From NCBI GenBank assembly GCA_047518105.1, contig JAKZRQ010000261.1, positions 1 to 9,935 on the forward strand: a DNA stretch of 9,935 nucleotides. The letters are read 5' to 3'. The stretch comes from VXYL01 sp047518105 (GTDB lineage: Bacteria > Pseudomonadota > Gammaproteobacteria > Pseudomonadales > Azotimanducaceae). Both the position numbers and the translations under genes were made by a program. The notes below the pieces were generated by a model. It did no database searches, had not been told where the DNA came from, and saw only the letters and a program-made list of their open reading frames with translations. Of this stretch, positions 1 to 5,961 are shown piece by piece (the stretch's first letter is position 1; each line of letters opens with the position of its first letter).

Positions 1-234
1 GTTGCGCCAGCCATCGATAGGGTCCGTGAACGCTGGCAAGGCCCCGTCGGCGTGTATCCGGAGGTTCCCTACGTCGTGTCGCCGACGTGGCGAACAGAGG
101 TGTCGCCCGCCCGGCTGGTGGCCGAGGCCAAGACCTGGGTAGGCCAGGGCGCTCGATTGATCGGCGGCTGCTGCGGAACTACGCCGGAGCACATCGCGGC
201 GTTGGCCGTGTGGCTTCGTTCGGGAGCAGGCTGA
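1..234 (+). CDS. Homocysteine S-methyltransferase family protein, C-terminal part (5' end outside window)
   Basis: This is the last 77 codons of a methyltransferase gene, open from base 1 and ending in TGA at 232-234. The visible end carries IGGCCGTTPEHIAAL (about residues 55-69 of the visible part). In this family the adjacent cysteines of the GGCCGT motif bind the zinc that activates homocysteine thiol for methylation, giving methionine. The preceding YPEVPY segment followed by a helix and a WVGQGARLIGG strand is the usual final part of the TIM barrel. The methyl donor (S-methylmethionine, betaine or other) cannot be told from this fragment. It is the only plus-strand gene here and converges on the small gene ending at 412. 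No strong hairpin terminator is visible in the 177-base gap, only a 5-bp stem at 311-323 (TGCGCTGTGCGCA). Confidence 0.88.
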   Translation, partial: VAPAIDRVRERWQGPVGVYPEVPYVVSPTWRTEVSPARLVAEAKTWVGQGARLIGGCCGTTPEHIAALAVWLRSGAG

Positions 235-411
235 CCGCGTTCGGCGTGCGAATGACATTCCAATTCGCGGGAGGCGGTCGTCGGCGAGTCACGTCTCGCG
301 AACGCCGGCGTGCGCTGTGCGCACTCGATCACCCGGTCGTCGGAAGATTCCCCGTTGGGCCGCTCGAGTTGGATGGTTGGCGGGGTAGAGCGGCTCGCTG
401 ACGGCTAGCGG

Positions 412-733
412 CTAGACGAAGAGTTTGATGGCCGTGAACAACAACCCAGCGGTGGCGACCAGGGCGATCAGCATCCGGTTGACGGCCCCGCCAACCGCAG
501 CGTCGATCTTGGCTTCCAGTTCGGCCTTGGCGGCGTCGATCTTGGCTCCCAGGGCATCGATCTTGGCTTCCAGTTTCGTTTCGACGTTGCCGAGGTCGGC
601 CTTCGTCGCGGACTGCTCAATCCGCGGGCGCGCGCGCGCGATGGCGCCAACGATGGCCTTGGCGTGGCTCGCCGGAATACCGGCGGCTTCCAAGTCGGCA
701 GCGGTTTGCAGAGTGTCGAGGGCGAAGGGTCAT
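412..733 (-). pseudogene. Small coiled-coil protein with C-terminal membrane anchor (DUF1640/CCDC90-like), one-base frameshift after codon 2
   Basis: The natural start appears to be the ATG at 733-731, seven bases after a strong GGAGGA (741-746). Read directly, this ATG gives MTLRPRHS and leaves the conserved frame. Removing one C from the CCC run at 727-729 gives MTFALDTLQTAADLEAAG and joins the long downstream frame, making 106 aa. The downstream part has an N-terminal helix (LEAAGIPASHAKAIV), then an alanine- and lysine-rich coiled coil built from LEAKIDA-type heptads. It ends in a single hydrophobic segment (LIALVATAGLLFTAI), so it is probably tail-anchored in a membrane. This layout matches bacterial DUF1640-type proteins, whose role is not well defined. 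If the base is real, translation would have to start at an internal codon such as TTG at 693. The extra base may be a sequencing error. Confidence 0.7.
500..573 (-). repeat. Three near-identical 20-bp units coding for coiled-coil heptads
   Basis: The 20-base unit GCGTCGATCTTGGCTTCCAG (plus strand) occurs at 500-519, with one change at 533-552 and with one change at 554-573. Spacing is 33 and 21 bases, that is 11 and 7 codons. The units encode the LEAKIDA / LGAKIDA steps of the coiled coil, so this is coding repetition inside the gene, not an intergenic array. Confidence 0.8.
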
Positions 734-740
734 GCCGCGT

Positions 741-746
741 TCCTCC
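741..746 (-). promoter_or_regulatory. Ribosome binding site for the coiled-coil gene
   Basis: GGAGGA on the minus strand, seven bases before the ATG at 733. It decides the start and therefore shows that the downstream frame is shifted by one base relative to this ATG. Confidence 0.75.
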
Positions 747-977
747 ATCGGTACTTCAGCCTACCCGCAACGCGACTCGGTTGTCCATTGGACGTCTTGT
801 CCCACGGACGTCATGGCGCACGGAAATCGTGAAGTTCCTGCGGATGGCGGACTAGGCCGTCGACGACCTCCATTGGATCTTGACGAAGAGTCCGCCGGCA
901 CGCGGAAAATGTCGGCCATGGACCGACACACTTGGCAAGGGGTCACTCGCCGAATTTCGCGATTGACCCGGACCCCG

Positions 978-2045
978 TCAACTCCCGCCGATCACCACTT
1001 CCCGTCCCCCGTTCTCCGCCGACCGGTACAAGCCGTCGAGCATCCGCTGCACGGCCAGGCCGTCCTCGGCGGGCGACAGCGTGGGCGTGTCGTACAGGCA
1101 GTGGTCGACGAAGTTGTTCATCTTGCGGGCGAACATGCCGTCGAAACCCGCGTTCGGCAGCCAGGCCGGGGTCTTGTCCACCATGTGGCCGTGCTCGTCG
1201 GTAAAGATGCGTGGCGGGTTCCAGCTTGCACCGCCGGCATCGCCCATGAGTTCGAAGTTCCAGTCGTCCTTCTCGATGTGGGCGGCAAACGCGGCCTCGA
1301 TGTGGGCCACGGCGCCGTTGGCGAACCGGATGCGCCCGACCGCGAGGTCCTCGACGGTGTAGGTCTTGTAGTCCCAACCCTTCCAGGCCGACTCGACGCG
1401 GTCCGAGGGCTTGTCGCCGATGTAGGTGAACATGTCCGCCGTCGCACTTGCCGGCTCGGGCGAACCCATCGCGTAGTGGGTCATCTCGAGGACGTGGACG
1501 CCGATGTCGATGAGCGGGCCACCGCCCTGCAAGTCCTTGCGGCCGAACACGCCCCAGTTGGGAATGCCGCGGCGGCGCAATGCCCTGATCCTAGCGTAGA
1601 GAATGTTGCCGAACTCGCCGGCGTCGTATGCCTTGCGGAGATACTGGGTGCGGGGGTTGTAGCGGTATTGGAACGCGATGCAGAGCTTGCGGTCGGTCTC
1701 GCGGGCGGCGGCGACCATGCGCTCGCCCGCCTCGGCGGAATGCGCCAAGGGCTTCTCGCAGAGCACGTGGCATCCGGCGTTCAGGGCGTCGATGGTGGGT
1801 GCTTCGTGGAGTTTGTTCGGCGTACAGACGGAGACGGCGTCCAGGTCTTCGGCGGCGAGCATCTTGTTCCAGTCCGAGTACATCCCGTTGATGCCGAACT
1901 GCTCGCGGTGGCGATCCATGCCGGCTTCGTCGATGTCGGCCATGGCGACCATCTCGACATCGTCGCGTCGCGCAAGGTCGCGCATGTGGGCACCCGCGAT
2001 GCCGCCGGCGCCAATGAACCCGTAGCGCAGTTTGTCCTGCGGCAT
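978..2045 (-). CDS. Gfo/Idh/MocA family NAD(P)-dependent oxidoreductase
   Basis: This is a soluble sugar- or inositol-type dehydrogenase. Numbering from the GTG at 2051 (357 aa), the N-terminal Rossmann fold shows the dinucleotide loop GFIGAGGIAGAH at 11-22 and an acidic residue after the second strand (MADIDE, 37-42). The family CEKPLAH motif lies at 98-104, where the lysine is catalytic. The second half has GGGPLIDIGVHVLEM at 177-191, with the Asp and His expected in the active site. Length is normal for the family. Two starts are possible: GTG at 2051 and ATG at 2045 (two codons on). I chose ATG because GAGAG at about 2053-2057 sits seven bases before it, against one base before GTG. It follows the epoxide hydrolase in the same direction after a 200-base gap. 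The substrate is not predictable from sequence alone. Confidence 0.93.
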   Translation of the reverse strand: MPQDKLRYGFIGAGGIAGAHMRDLARRDDVEMVAMADIDEAGMDRHREQFGINGMYSDWNKMLAAEDLDAVSVCTPNKLHEAPTIDALNAGCHVLCEKPLAHSAEAGERMVAAARETDRKLCIAFQYRYNPRTQYLRKAYDAGEFGNILYARIRALRRRGIPNWGVFGRKDLQGGGPLIDIGVHVLEMTHYAMGSPEPASATADMFTYIGDKPSDRVESAWKGWDYKTYTVEDLAVGRIRFANGAVAHIEAAFAAHIEKDDWNFELMGDAGGASWNPPRIFTDEHGHMVDKTPAWLPNAGFDGMFARKMNNFVDHCLYDTPTLSPAEDGLAVQRMLDGLYRSAENGGREVVIGGS

Positions 2046-2077
2046 TGTCACGCTCTCAACCGGGGGCAGGCCTTAGC

Positions 2078-2099
2078 CTACCGTATGCAGTACGGGTAG
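2078..2099. promoter_or_regulatory. Imperfect inverted repeat upstream of the oxidoreductase gene
   Basis: CTACCGTA (2078-2085), a 5-base spacer, then TACGGGTAG (2091-2099): the arms are complementary apart from one bulged G. It sits about 35 bases before the likely start codon of the oxidoreductase, a plausible place for an operator or a 5' UTR hairpin. No regulator is encoded in the window and no clear -10/-35 pair accompanies it. Confidence 0.3.
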
Positions 2100-2245
2100 G
2101 GTTGACCGGTTGCCCGCTATCGAGGTTCGTACACGAATGATCGTCACGACCGGATCGATGTTGTTTCGCCGCTCACGCTTGAGGGCGGTCGACCGGTCAA
2201 GAGGCAGGGGATGGCGGCGCCACCGGCCGTGCGTTGGCGAGCAGC

Positions 2246-3406
2246 TCAGCGCATCCCGCGAAAGCACGCGCGCAGTTCCGCGACGAAGATCTCGGGCTGT
2301 TCGAAGGCGGCGAAGTGGCCGCCTTTGTCCAATTCGTTCCAGTAGACGATGTTGGCGTAGCGGCTTTCAGCCCAGCTTCGCGGCGTCGGCACGATTTCCT
2401 TCGGGAAGATGCTGCAACCGGTAGGCAGCTCGACCGTGTTGTCGCCGCCGCTGCCGAAGGCGCGGTTGAAGCTCTCCCAGTACAGCCGCGCCGATGACGC
2501 GCCGGTGGCGGTCAGCCAATAGAACATGACGTTGTCGATCAATTCCTCGCGGCTGACGGCGTTTTCGGGATGCCCGTCGCAATCGGTCCACTCCAGGAAT
2601 TTCTCGATCACCCACGCGGCCTGTCCCATGGGCGAGTCCACTAGGCCGTAACCCAGGGTCTGCGGACGCGTGCTCTGCTGCTTGGAGTAGCCCGCGCCCC
2701 ACTCCTGGTAGTAGCGTCCGCCGGCGAGGGCGGCCCGGTCGCGTTCGGTCGGGTTTTCGCGCGCCTCGGGGGTCGGTCCGACGCTCGGCATGTTGACATG
2801 GATGCCCGCGCAACGACCGCGGTTCTGCATCGCGATGGCGGTGGTCACGGCGGCGCCCCAGTCTCCTCCCTGGGCGAAATAGCGGTGGTAGCCGAGCCTC
2901 GCCATCAGTTCATCCCAAGCCTCGGCGATCTTGCCGACACCCCAACCGGTAGCGGTCGGTTTGCCAGAGAAGCCGTAGCCCGGGAGGGAGGGGCAGACGA
3001 CATGGAATGCGTCGGCGGCGTTGCCGCCGTGCGCCGCCGGGTCCGCCAACGGTTCGATGACCCTGTGGAATTCGACCACGGAGCCGGGCCAGCCGTGGGT
3101 CAGCACCATGGGTACGGCGTCGGGGTTCGGGCTCGGCCGATGGATGAAGTGGATGCCGAGACCGTCGATCTCGGTGAGGTACTGCGGGAAGCGGTTGAAA
3201 TACGCCTCCCGCGACCGCCAGTCGTATTCGTTCAGCCAGTATTCGGCGAGTTCCCGGGCGTAGGCCAGGGGAACGCCTTGGTTCCAATCGAGTTCGTCCC
3301 GTGCGGTGGTCTCCGCATCCGGCCAGCGCGTCCGGCGCAAGCGCTCCTGGAGGTCGTCCAGCACCCCATCGGCGATGTCGATTGTGAATTCGCGGATCTG
3401 GCTCAT
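2246..3406 (-). CDS. Epoxide hydrolase, microsomal / juvenile-hormone type (alpha/beta hydrolase)
   Basis: This enzyme adds water to an epoxide to give a vicinal diol through a covalent Asp ester. The 386-aa protein begins with the EHN-type N-terminal domain (FTIDIADGVLDDLQERL, 7-23, then TRWPD at 26-30). The alpha/beta hydrolase fold follows, with the oxyanion motif HGWPGS at 104-109. The nucleophile is Asp182 in GGDWG, the acid is probably Glu337 (FPKE) and the base His364 (KGGHFAAFEQPE). The Glu-His spacing of 27 equals that of the mammalian microsomal enzyme (E404/H431). Tyr309 (LYWES) is a likely ring-opening tyrosine. The ATG at 3406 follows GGAGG by five bases. An in-frame extension to 3493 only reads back through the flanking repeat and is not the start. 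The first 13 codons and the leader are duplicated at 5868-5961. No signal peptide is seen. The gene is intact. Confidence 0.94.
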   Translation of the reverse strand: MSQIREFTIDIADGVLDDLQERLRRTRWPDAETTARDELDWNQGVPLAYARELAEYWLNEYDWRSREAYFNRFPQYLTEIDGLGIHFIHRPSPNPDAVPMVLTHGWPGSVVEFHRVIEPLADPAAHGGNAADAFHVVCPSLPGYGFSGKPTATGWGVGKIAEAWDELMARLGYHRYFAQGGDWGAAVTTAIAMQNRGRCAGIHVNMPSVGPTPEARENPTERDRAALAGGRYYQEWGAGYSKQQSTRPQTLGYGLVDSPMGQAAWVIEKFLEWTDCDGHPENAVSREELIDNVMFYWLTATGASSARLYWESFNRAFGSGGDNTVELPTGCSIFPKEIVPTPRSWAESRYANIVYWNELDKGGHFAAFEQPEIFVAELRACFRGMR

Positions 3407-3461
3407 CTCGTCCTCCACCTTGGGATCCCGAAAGAATATCAGTCTCCCGAAGCAGTCACCG
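3368..3461. repeat. 94-bp direct repeat, left copy
   Basis: Identical to 5868-5961 except at 3427 (C against G) and 3432 (A against G), with an offset of exactly 2500 bases. Read on the minus strand it holds the last codons and stop of the ABC exporter gene (VTASGD), a spacer of about 32 bases, GGAGG, and the first 13 codons of the epoxide hydrolase. In this copy the epoxide hydrolase continues full length, while the ABC part stops after the terminal codons and is followed upstream by unrelated sequence. Confidence 0.95.
3412..3416 (-). promoter_or_regulatory. Ribosome binding site of the epoxide hydrolase
   Basis: GGAGG five bases before the ATG at 3406. It lies inside the left 94-bp repeat, so it was kept when the cassette separated the gene from the ABC exporter operon. 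A second copy is at 5912-5916. Confidence 0.8.
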
Positions 3462-3578
3462 TACTGGCTGACTGGTTGCACACGCAAACTCATGGCGGCA
3501 CATCCTGGGCTTACGCTGCGTCATGGCAAGCTGAAGGGTCGGTCGATGATTCAAGGTACTTAATCGAGGCACAGGACG

Positions 3579-4265
3579 CTAGATTATCGAGCCAGCCCGA
3601 GCCACCGGCGCTCCTTCTTCATCAAAGCAGGATTGGGCGGTTCCCGGAAACTCGTCAATCAGTGCACGCTTGACCTTCGGATGCCCGTCGAAGATGACCA
3701 ACCACACGGAGAAAAACCCGTAGCCTTTGGCAGCATGGAGTAGCAGTTCGAGCGCTTCATCCGATCCGCCGAGCTTTTCGAAGTCATCGAGGCACTTTGC
3801 CGCCGCACTCCAGATTTGCTCCCTTTGCTGCCAACGTTCGTCCCGTTTGGTTGGTTTGGGACCTCCCTTCCAGTCATGTCTGTCAAGTCCGACAAGCTCG
3901 ATCAACGCCTGCGCACGTAGACGGACGTCTGACTTCAGTCCTGGGGCGGCTTCAACGAAGCCACCTGGCAAATACGCCAGCGCGAGAAACGTGTTGTGTC
4001 TGTCCGGCCACAAGACATCGTTGTCGGCGACGTCGGCTTTGCCCTTGACCGAGTTGCAGGTCACACATGCAAGGAGGAAGTTGTTCCAGTCCAACACCAG
4101 ATGCGGATGGCAGGACTTCGGTGCCATGTGTTCCACCGCCAAACTGGCCGGCAAACGTCTTTCGCAATAGCTGCAATAGACTCCCAGTCGCGCTTCCAGG
4201 TCACCAATCGCTTGTCCGTAAATCGTGTATTCCCGGGGTGGCGCACCACGATCAATGGGTCTCAC
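3579..4265 (-). CDS. HNH endonuclease, PtuB-like (TIGR02646-type) partner of the AAA ATPase
   Basis: This is a predicted metal-dependent HNH nuclease of 228 aa. The nuclease core lies at about 28-76: a Cys pair (YCSYC, C31/C34), the catalytic VEHMAPK with His46, DWNN at 59-62, and a second pair in CVTCNS (C67/C70) followed by VKGK. The four cysteines look like a zinc knuckle framing the HNH fold. LWPDRHNTF (85-93) is another family feature. In Septu and some retron systems such proteins (PtuB) act as the nuclease effector beside an ATPase (PtuA). The start is GTG at 4265, overlapping the ATPase stop (4252-4254) by 14 bases with purine-rich AGAGGAA just before it, so translation is probably coupled. 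The frame is intact. Septu assignment rests on gene pairing and motifs. A generic ATPase/HNH system is the alternative. Confidence 0.85.
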   Translation of the reverse strand: MRPIDRGAPPREYTIYGQAIGDLEARLGVYCSYCERRLPASLAVEHMAPKSCHPHLVLDWNNFLLACVTCNSVKGKADVADNDVLWPDRHNTFLALAYLPGGFVEAAPGLKSDVRLRAQALIELVGLDRHDWKGGPKPTKRDERWQQREQIWSAAAKCLDDFEKLGGSDEALELLLHAAKGYGFFSVWLVIFDGHPKVKRALIDEFPGTAQSCFDEEGAPVARAGSII

Positions 4266-5620
4266 TTCCTCTTCCTTTCTTCGCCTTCTTCGCGAGCGTT
4301 TCCAGTTCCAGGATCGCGTCGAGGCCTGGGTTTGCCGAATACCGCTTGGCCGCCACCCGGTAGGCTCGTCTTGCCTCCTTCAGTTCCTCTGTCTCCTCTT
4401 CACCAGATGTACCTCGCAGGGCCGTGACATATCTGTCGGTGGCTGCGGCTATTTCTTGTGCCTTTAGACTCTGTTGCGGAACAGGGACGTTCTGAATTTC
4501 CTCCGCGATGTCCTCCACAGATCGGTTTGCGTACTCCACCAACGGTGGTCCCGATGGATCCAGTGTCCGCAATTCCCCTGGCTCCAAGGATTGAATGATG
4601 AAGGGGGAATGTGACGTGCCCACAAACTGGATGCCGGGGAAGGTCTCCTTCAAGTTCCGCACCACTTGCCTCTGCCACTTGGGATGTAGATGCACATCTA
4701 TTTCGTCGATCAACACGAGTCCCGGTGTCCGTAGCAACACTTCCGGCAGAGCGCCGTCGCCTTCGTCCAAGTGGTCGGCAGTGACGAGATGAGCATTCTG
4801 CGATACGGCCTTGATGGCGATGTCGCCGATCAAGGCAACCATCATCCGCTGGCCGGCGCTCAGATTGGAGAAGGGCTGGGCTTCGCTATTGATGGACAGC
4901 ACGATCTCTCGGCGGTCTCCATCGAACCAAAGATCGTCTGCGCCGGGTAAGCAGCCGAGAATGGCTTGCTTGATGGCTTGATACCCCAGCCTCCCAGCGT
5001 CCGCGGTGTTCCGCGAAGGCTATCGCTTCTCGCTCAAACCAGAGTTGCAGGTCGGTCAGGCGAATCCGTTCCTCGAAGCAGTCGTAAAACGCCTCCCAGC
5101 GGCGGGCGGGGCCATTCGCCTTCGTGCTCCTAGAGCGTCGGTCTCGAGATGGGAGCCACGCGCGGCCCGCACCGTAGTAGGCGGTGACGGGGCTCAGGAT
5201 GGGCTCGCCTGCGCGAGCCCGCGAATAGTGCTCGTCAATGATCTTCTGCGCTTCACTTGCGTCGGTATTGGTGGTCCTTGATCCTGCCTGGCGGATTTGT
5301 CGCTGCCATCGGACCTGTTGACCGGAGATTTCTCACTCTGCCGTAATCGATACGGGTTTGAGTTCGAGGAACTGAGATCGGTCGCCCTCGTGCGTCAGCG
5401 CGAGACGAATTTCCCTTGGGCGGATGCTCCTCCCACTGTTGACCAGCGCGGAGTCCGGTGGCTTGGCCAGCCAAGTGCCGGCCGCCACTGCCAAGGCATC
5501 CAGCACCGTCGTCTTGCCGGCGCCGTTGTCGCCGACGAGGAGAGTAAATTGGGGATGCAACTCCAACGTGAGATCTTCGAAACACTTGAAGTTCTGCATG
5601 CGGATACGACCGATTCTCAT
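4252..5620 (-). pseudogene. SMC/ABC-like AAA ATPase (PtuA-like, COG3950/AAA_21 type), broken by a TGA and a frameshift
   Basis: This is the ATPase partner of the HNH nuclease. Ignoring two lesions it reads as a continuous 455-aa protein. It has an N-terminal MQNFKCFEDLTLEL and Walker A GDNGAGKTT (30-38). The middle part has AYYGAGRAWLP and FYDCFEERI. Near the C-terminus come the signature LSAGQ (253-257), Walker B LVLIDEIDVHLHPKWQ (301-316) and TSHSPFIIQSL with the switch His337. Lesion 1 is TGA at 5333-5335 (codon 96; GGA to TGA would fit), with clear coding sense on both sides in the same frame. Lesion 2 is one extra G in the GGGG run at 4984-4987 (codon about 211). Removing it gives WEAGYQAIKQAIL and reaches the C-terminal half. 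The start is ATG at 5620, nine bases after GAGGA (5630-5634). As written, no product could hold both Walker A and Walker B. Confidence 0.85.
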
Positions 5621-5811
5621 GGCTTGCTGTCCTCAACGGTTGGAGAGATAGCAACGACGCCTCTTGGAGCTGCGATCCATCTTCCGTGCACGCGCGGTTT
5701 GTTCGAATGGACCGACTCGAAGGGCGCTCCCCACAACGCAAGAGACGGAACGGCCGCGCCCCTTCGGACTTGACGTGAGCCTAGCGGATTGCCATCGGAT
5801 GTCCAAGTCAT
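5617..5811 (-). CDS. Possible small leader ORF upstream of the ATPase, unknown function
   Basis: A 64-codon frame starting at ATG 5811 and ending in TGA 5617-5619, overlapping the ATPase start codon as ATGA. That overlap is typical of coupled genes, but the product (MTWTSDGNPLGSRQ...) matches no family I recognise. It has no predicted membrane segment and no convincing Shine-Dalgarno. It begins eight bases after the stop of the truncated epoxide hydrolase frame. In GC-rich DNA an open frame of this length may be chance. If it is not coding, this interval is simply the leader of the cassette. Confidence 0.25.
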   Translation of the reverse strand: MTWTSDGNPLGSRQVRRGAAVPSLALWGAPFESVHSNKPRVHGRWIAAPRGVVAISPTVEDSKP

Positions 5812-5843
5812 GATCTTGTTCAGAAGCGGACTTCGCGGAGATG

Positions 5844-5906
5844 CCCACTCCTGGTAGCAACGTCCGTATCGGCGATGTCGATTGTGAATTCGCGGATCTG
5901 GCTCAT
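5844..5906 (-). pseudogene. Truncated epoxide hydrolase 5' remnant with internal deletion
   Basis: The ATG at 5906 with its GGAGG (5912-5916) and the first 13 codons (MSQIREFTIDIAD) repeat the start of the epoxide hydrolase at 2246-3406. Directly after the repeat end, 5844-5866 matches 2698-2720 of the intact gene at 21 of 23 bases. That stretch codes for YYQEW near residue 234 in the full gene. The remnant therefore looks like codon 13 joined to about codon 231, with some 218 codons missing. The joint is out of frame, so the readable product is a 28-codon peptide ending in TGA at 5820-5822. Confidence 0.55.
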
Positions 5907-5961
5907 CTCGTCCTCCACCTTGGGATGCCGAGAGAATATCAGTCTCCCGAAGCAGTCACCG
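5868..5961. repeat. 94-bp direct repeat, right copy
   Basis: Partner of 3368-3461. Here the ABC exporter gene is full length into its stop (5939-5941), while the epoxide hydrolase is cut after 13 codons. This copy thus keeps the original upstream neighbour and the other copy keeps the original downstream neighbour. Confidence 0.95.

Larger units (their letters stand above)
3462..5867 (-). mobile_element. Probable integrated defense-type cassette bracketed by 94-bp direct repeats
   Basis: This is the 2406-base segment between the two repeat copies. It carries an HNH nuclease gene, a broken AAA ATPase gene and a possible small leader ORF, all on the same strand as the surrounding genes. By eye it is less GC-rich than its neighbours: 3781-3840 counts 34 of 60 G/C, against roughly 70% in the ABC genes. 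No integrase, transposase or terminal inverted repeat is visible. A 94-base duplication is far longer than transposon target duplications, which favours homologous or site-specific integration. That it is one inserted unit is inferred from the repeats and from the rejoined ABC-to-epoxide-hydrolase order. Confidence 0.6.

Noticed and set aside
623..640. Alternating GC tract as a Z-DNA or regulatory element
   Set aside because: It lies inside the coiled-coil gene and simply codes for the ARARP residues. It may be prone to slippage, but nothing shows a function.
734..971. Possible small gene on the plus strand, open apart from a TAG at 853-855, ending in TGA near 966
   Set aside because: There is no RBS, no family resemblance and an internal stop. 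I see no supported feature in this gap.
732..2099. 455-codon open frame on the plus strand
   Set aside because: It runs antisense through the Gfo/Idh/MocA gene, which shows all family motifs. The plus-strand product has no recognisable feature.
3407..3493. Upstream extension of the epoxide hydrolase to 3493
   Set aside because: The added residues only translate the repeat and insert edge. The ATG at 3406 has an ideal GGAGG and matches the family N-terminus.
5333..5335. TGA as a selenocysteine codon
   Set aside because: This ATPase family has no known selenoproteins, no insertion hairpin is evident just downstream, and a second lesion exists in the same gene.
3368..5961. Classical transposon with target-site duplication
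   Set aside because: The duplication is 94 bases, there are no terminal inverted repeats at 3462 or 5867, and no transposase is encoded.
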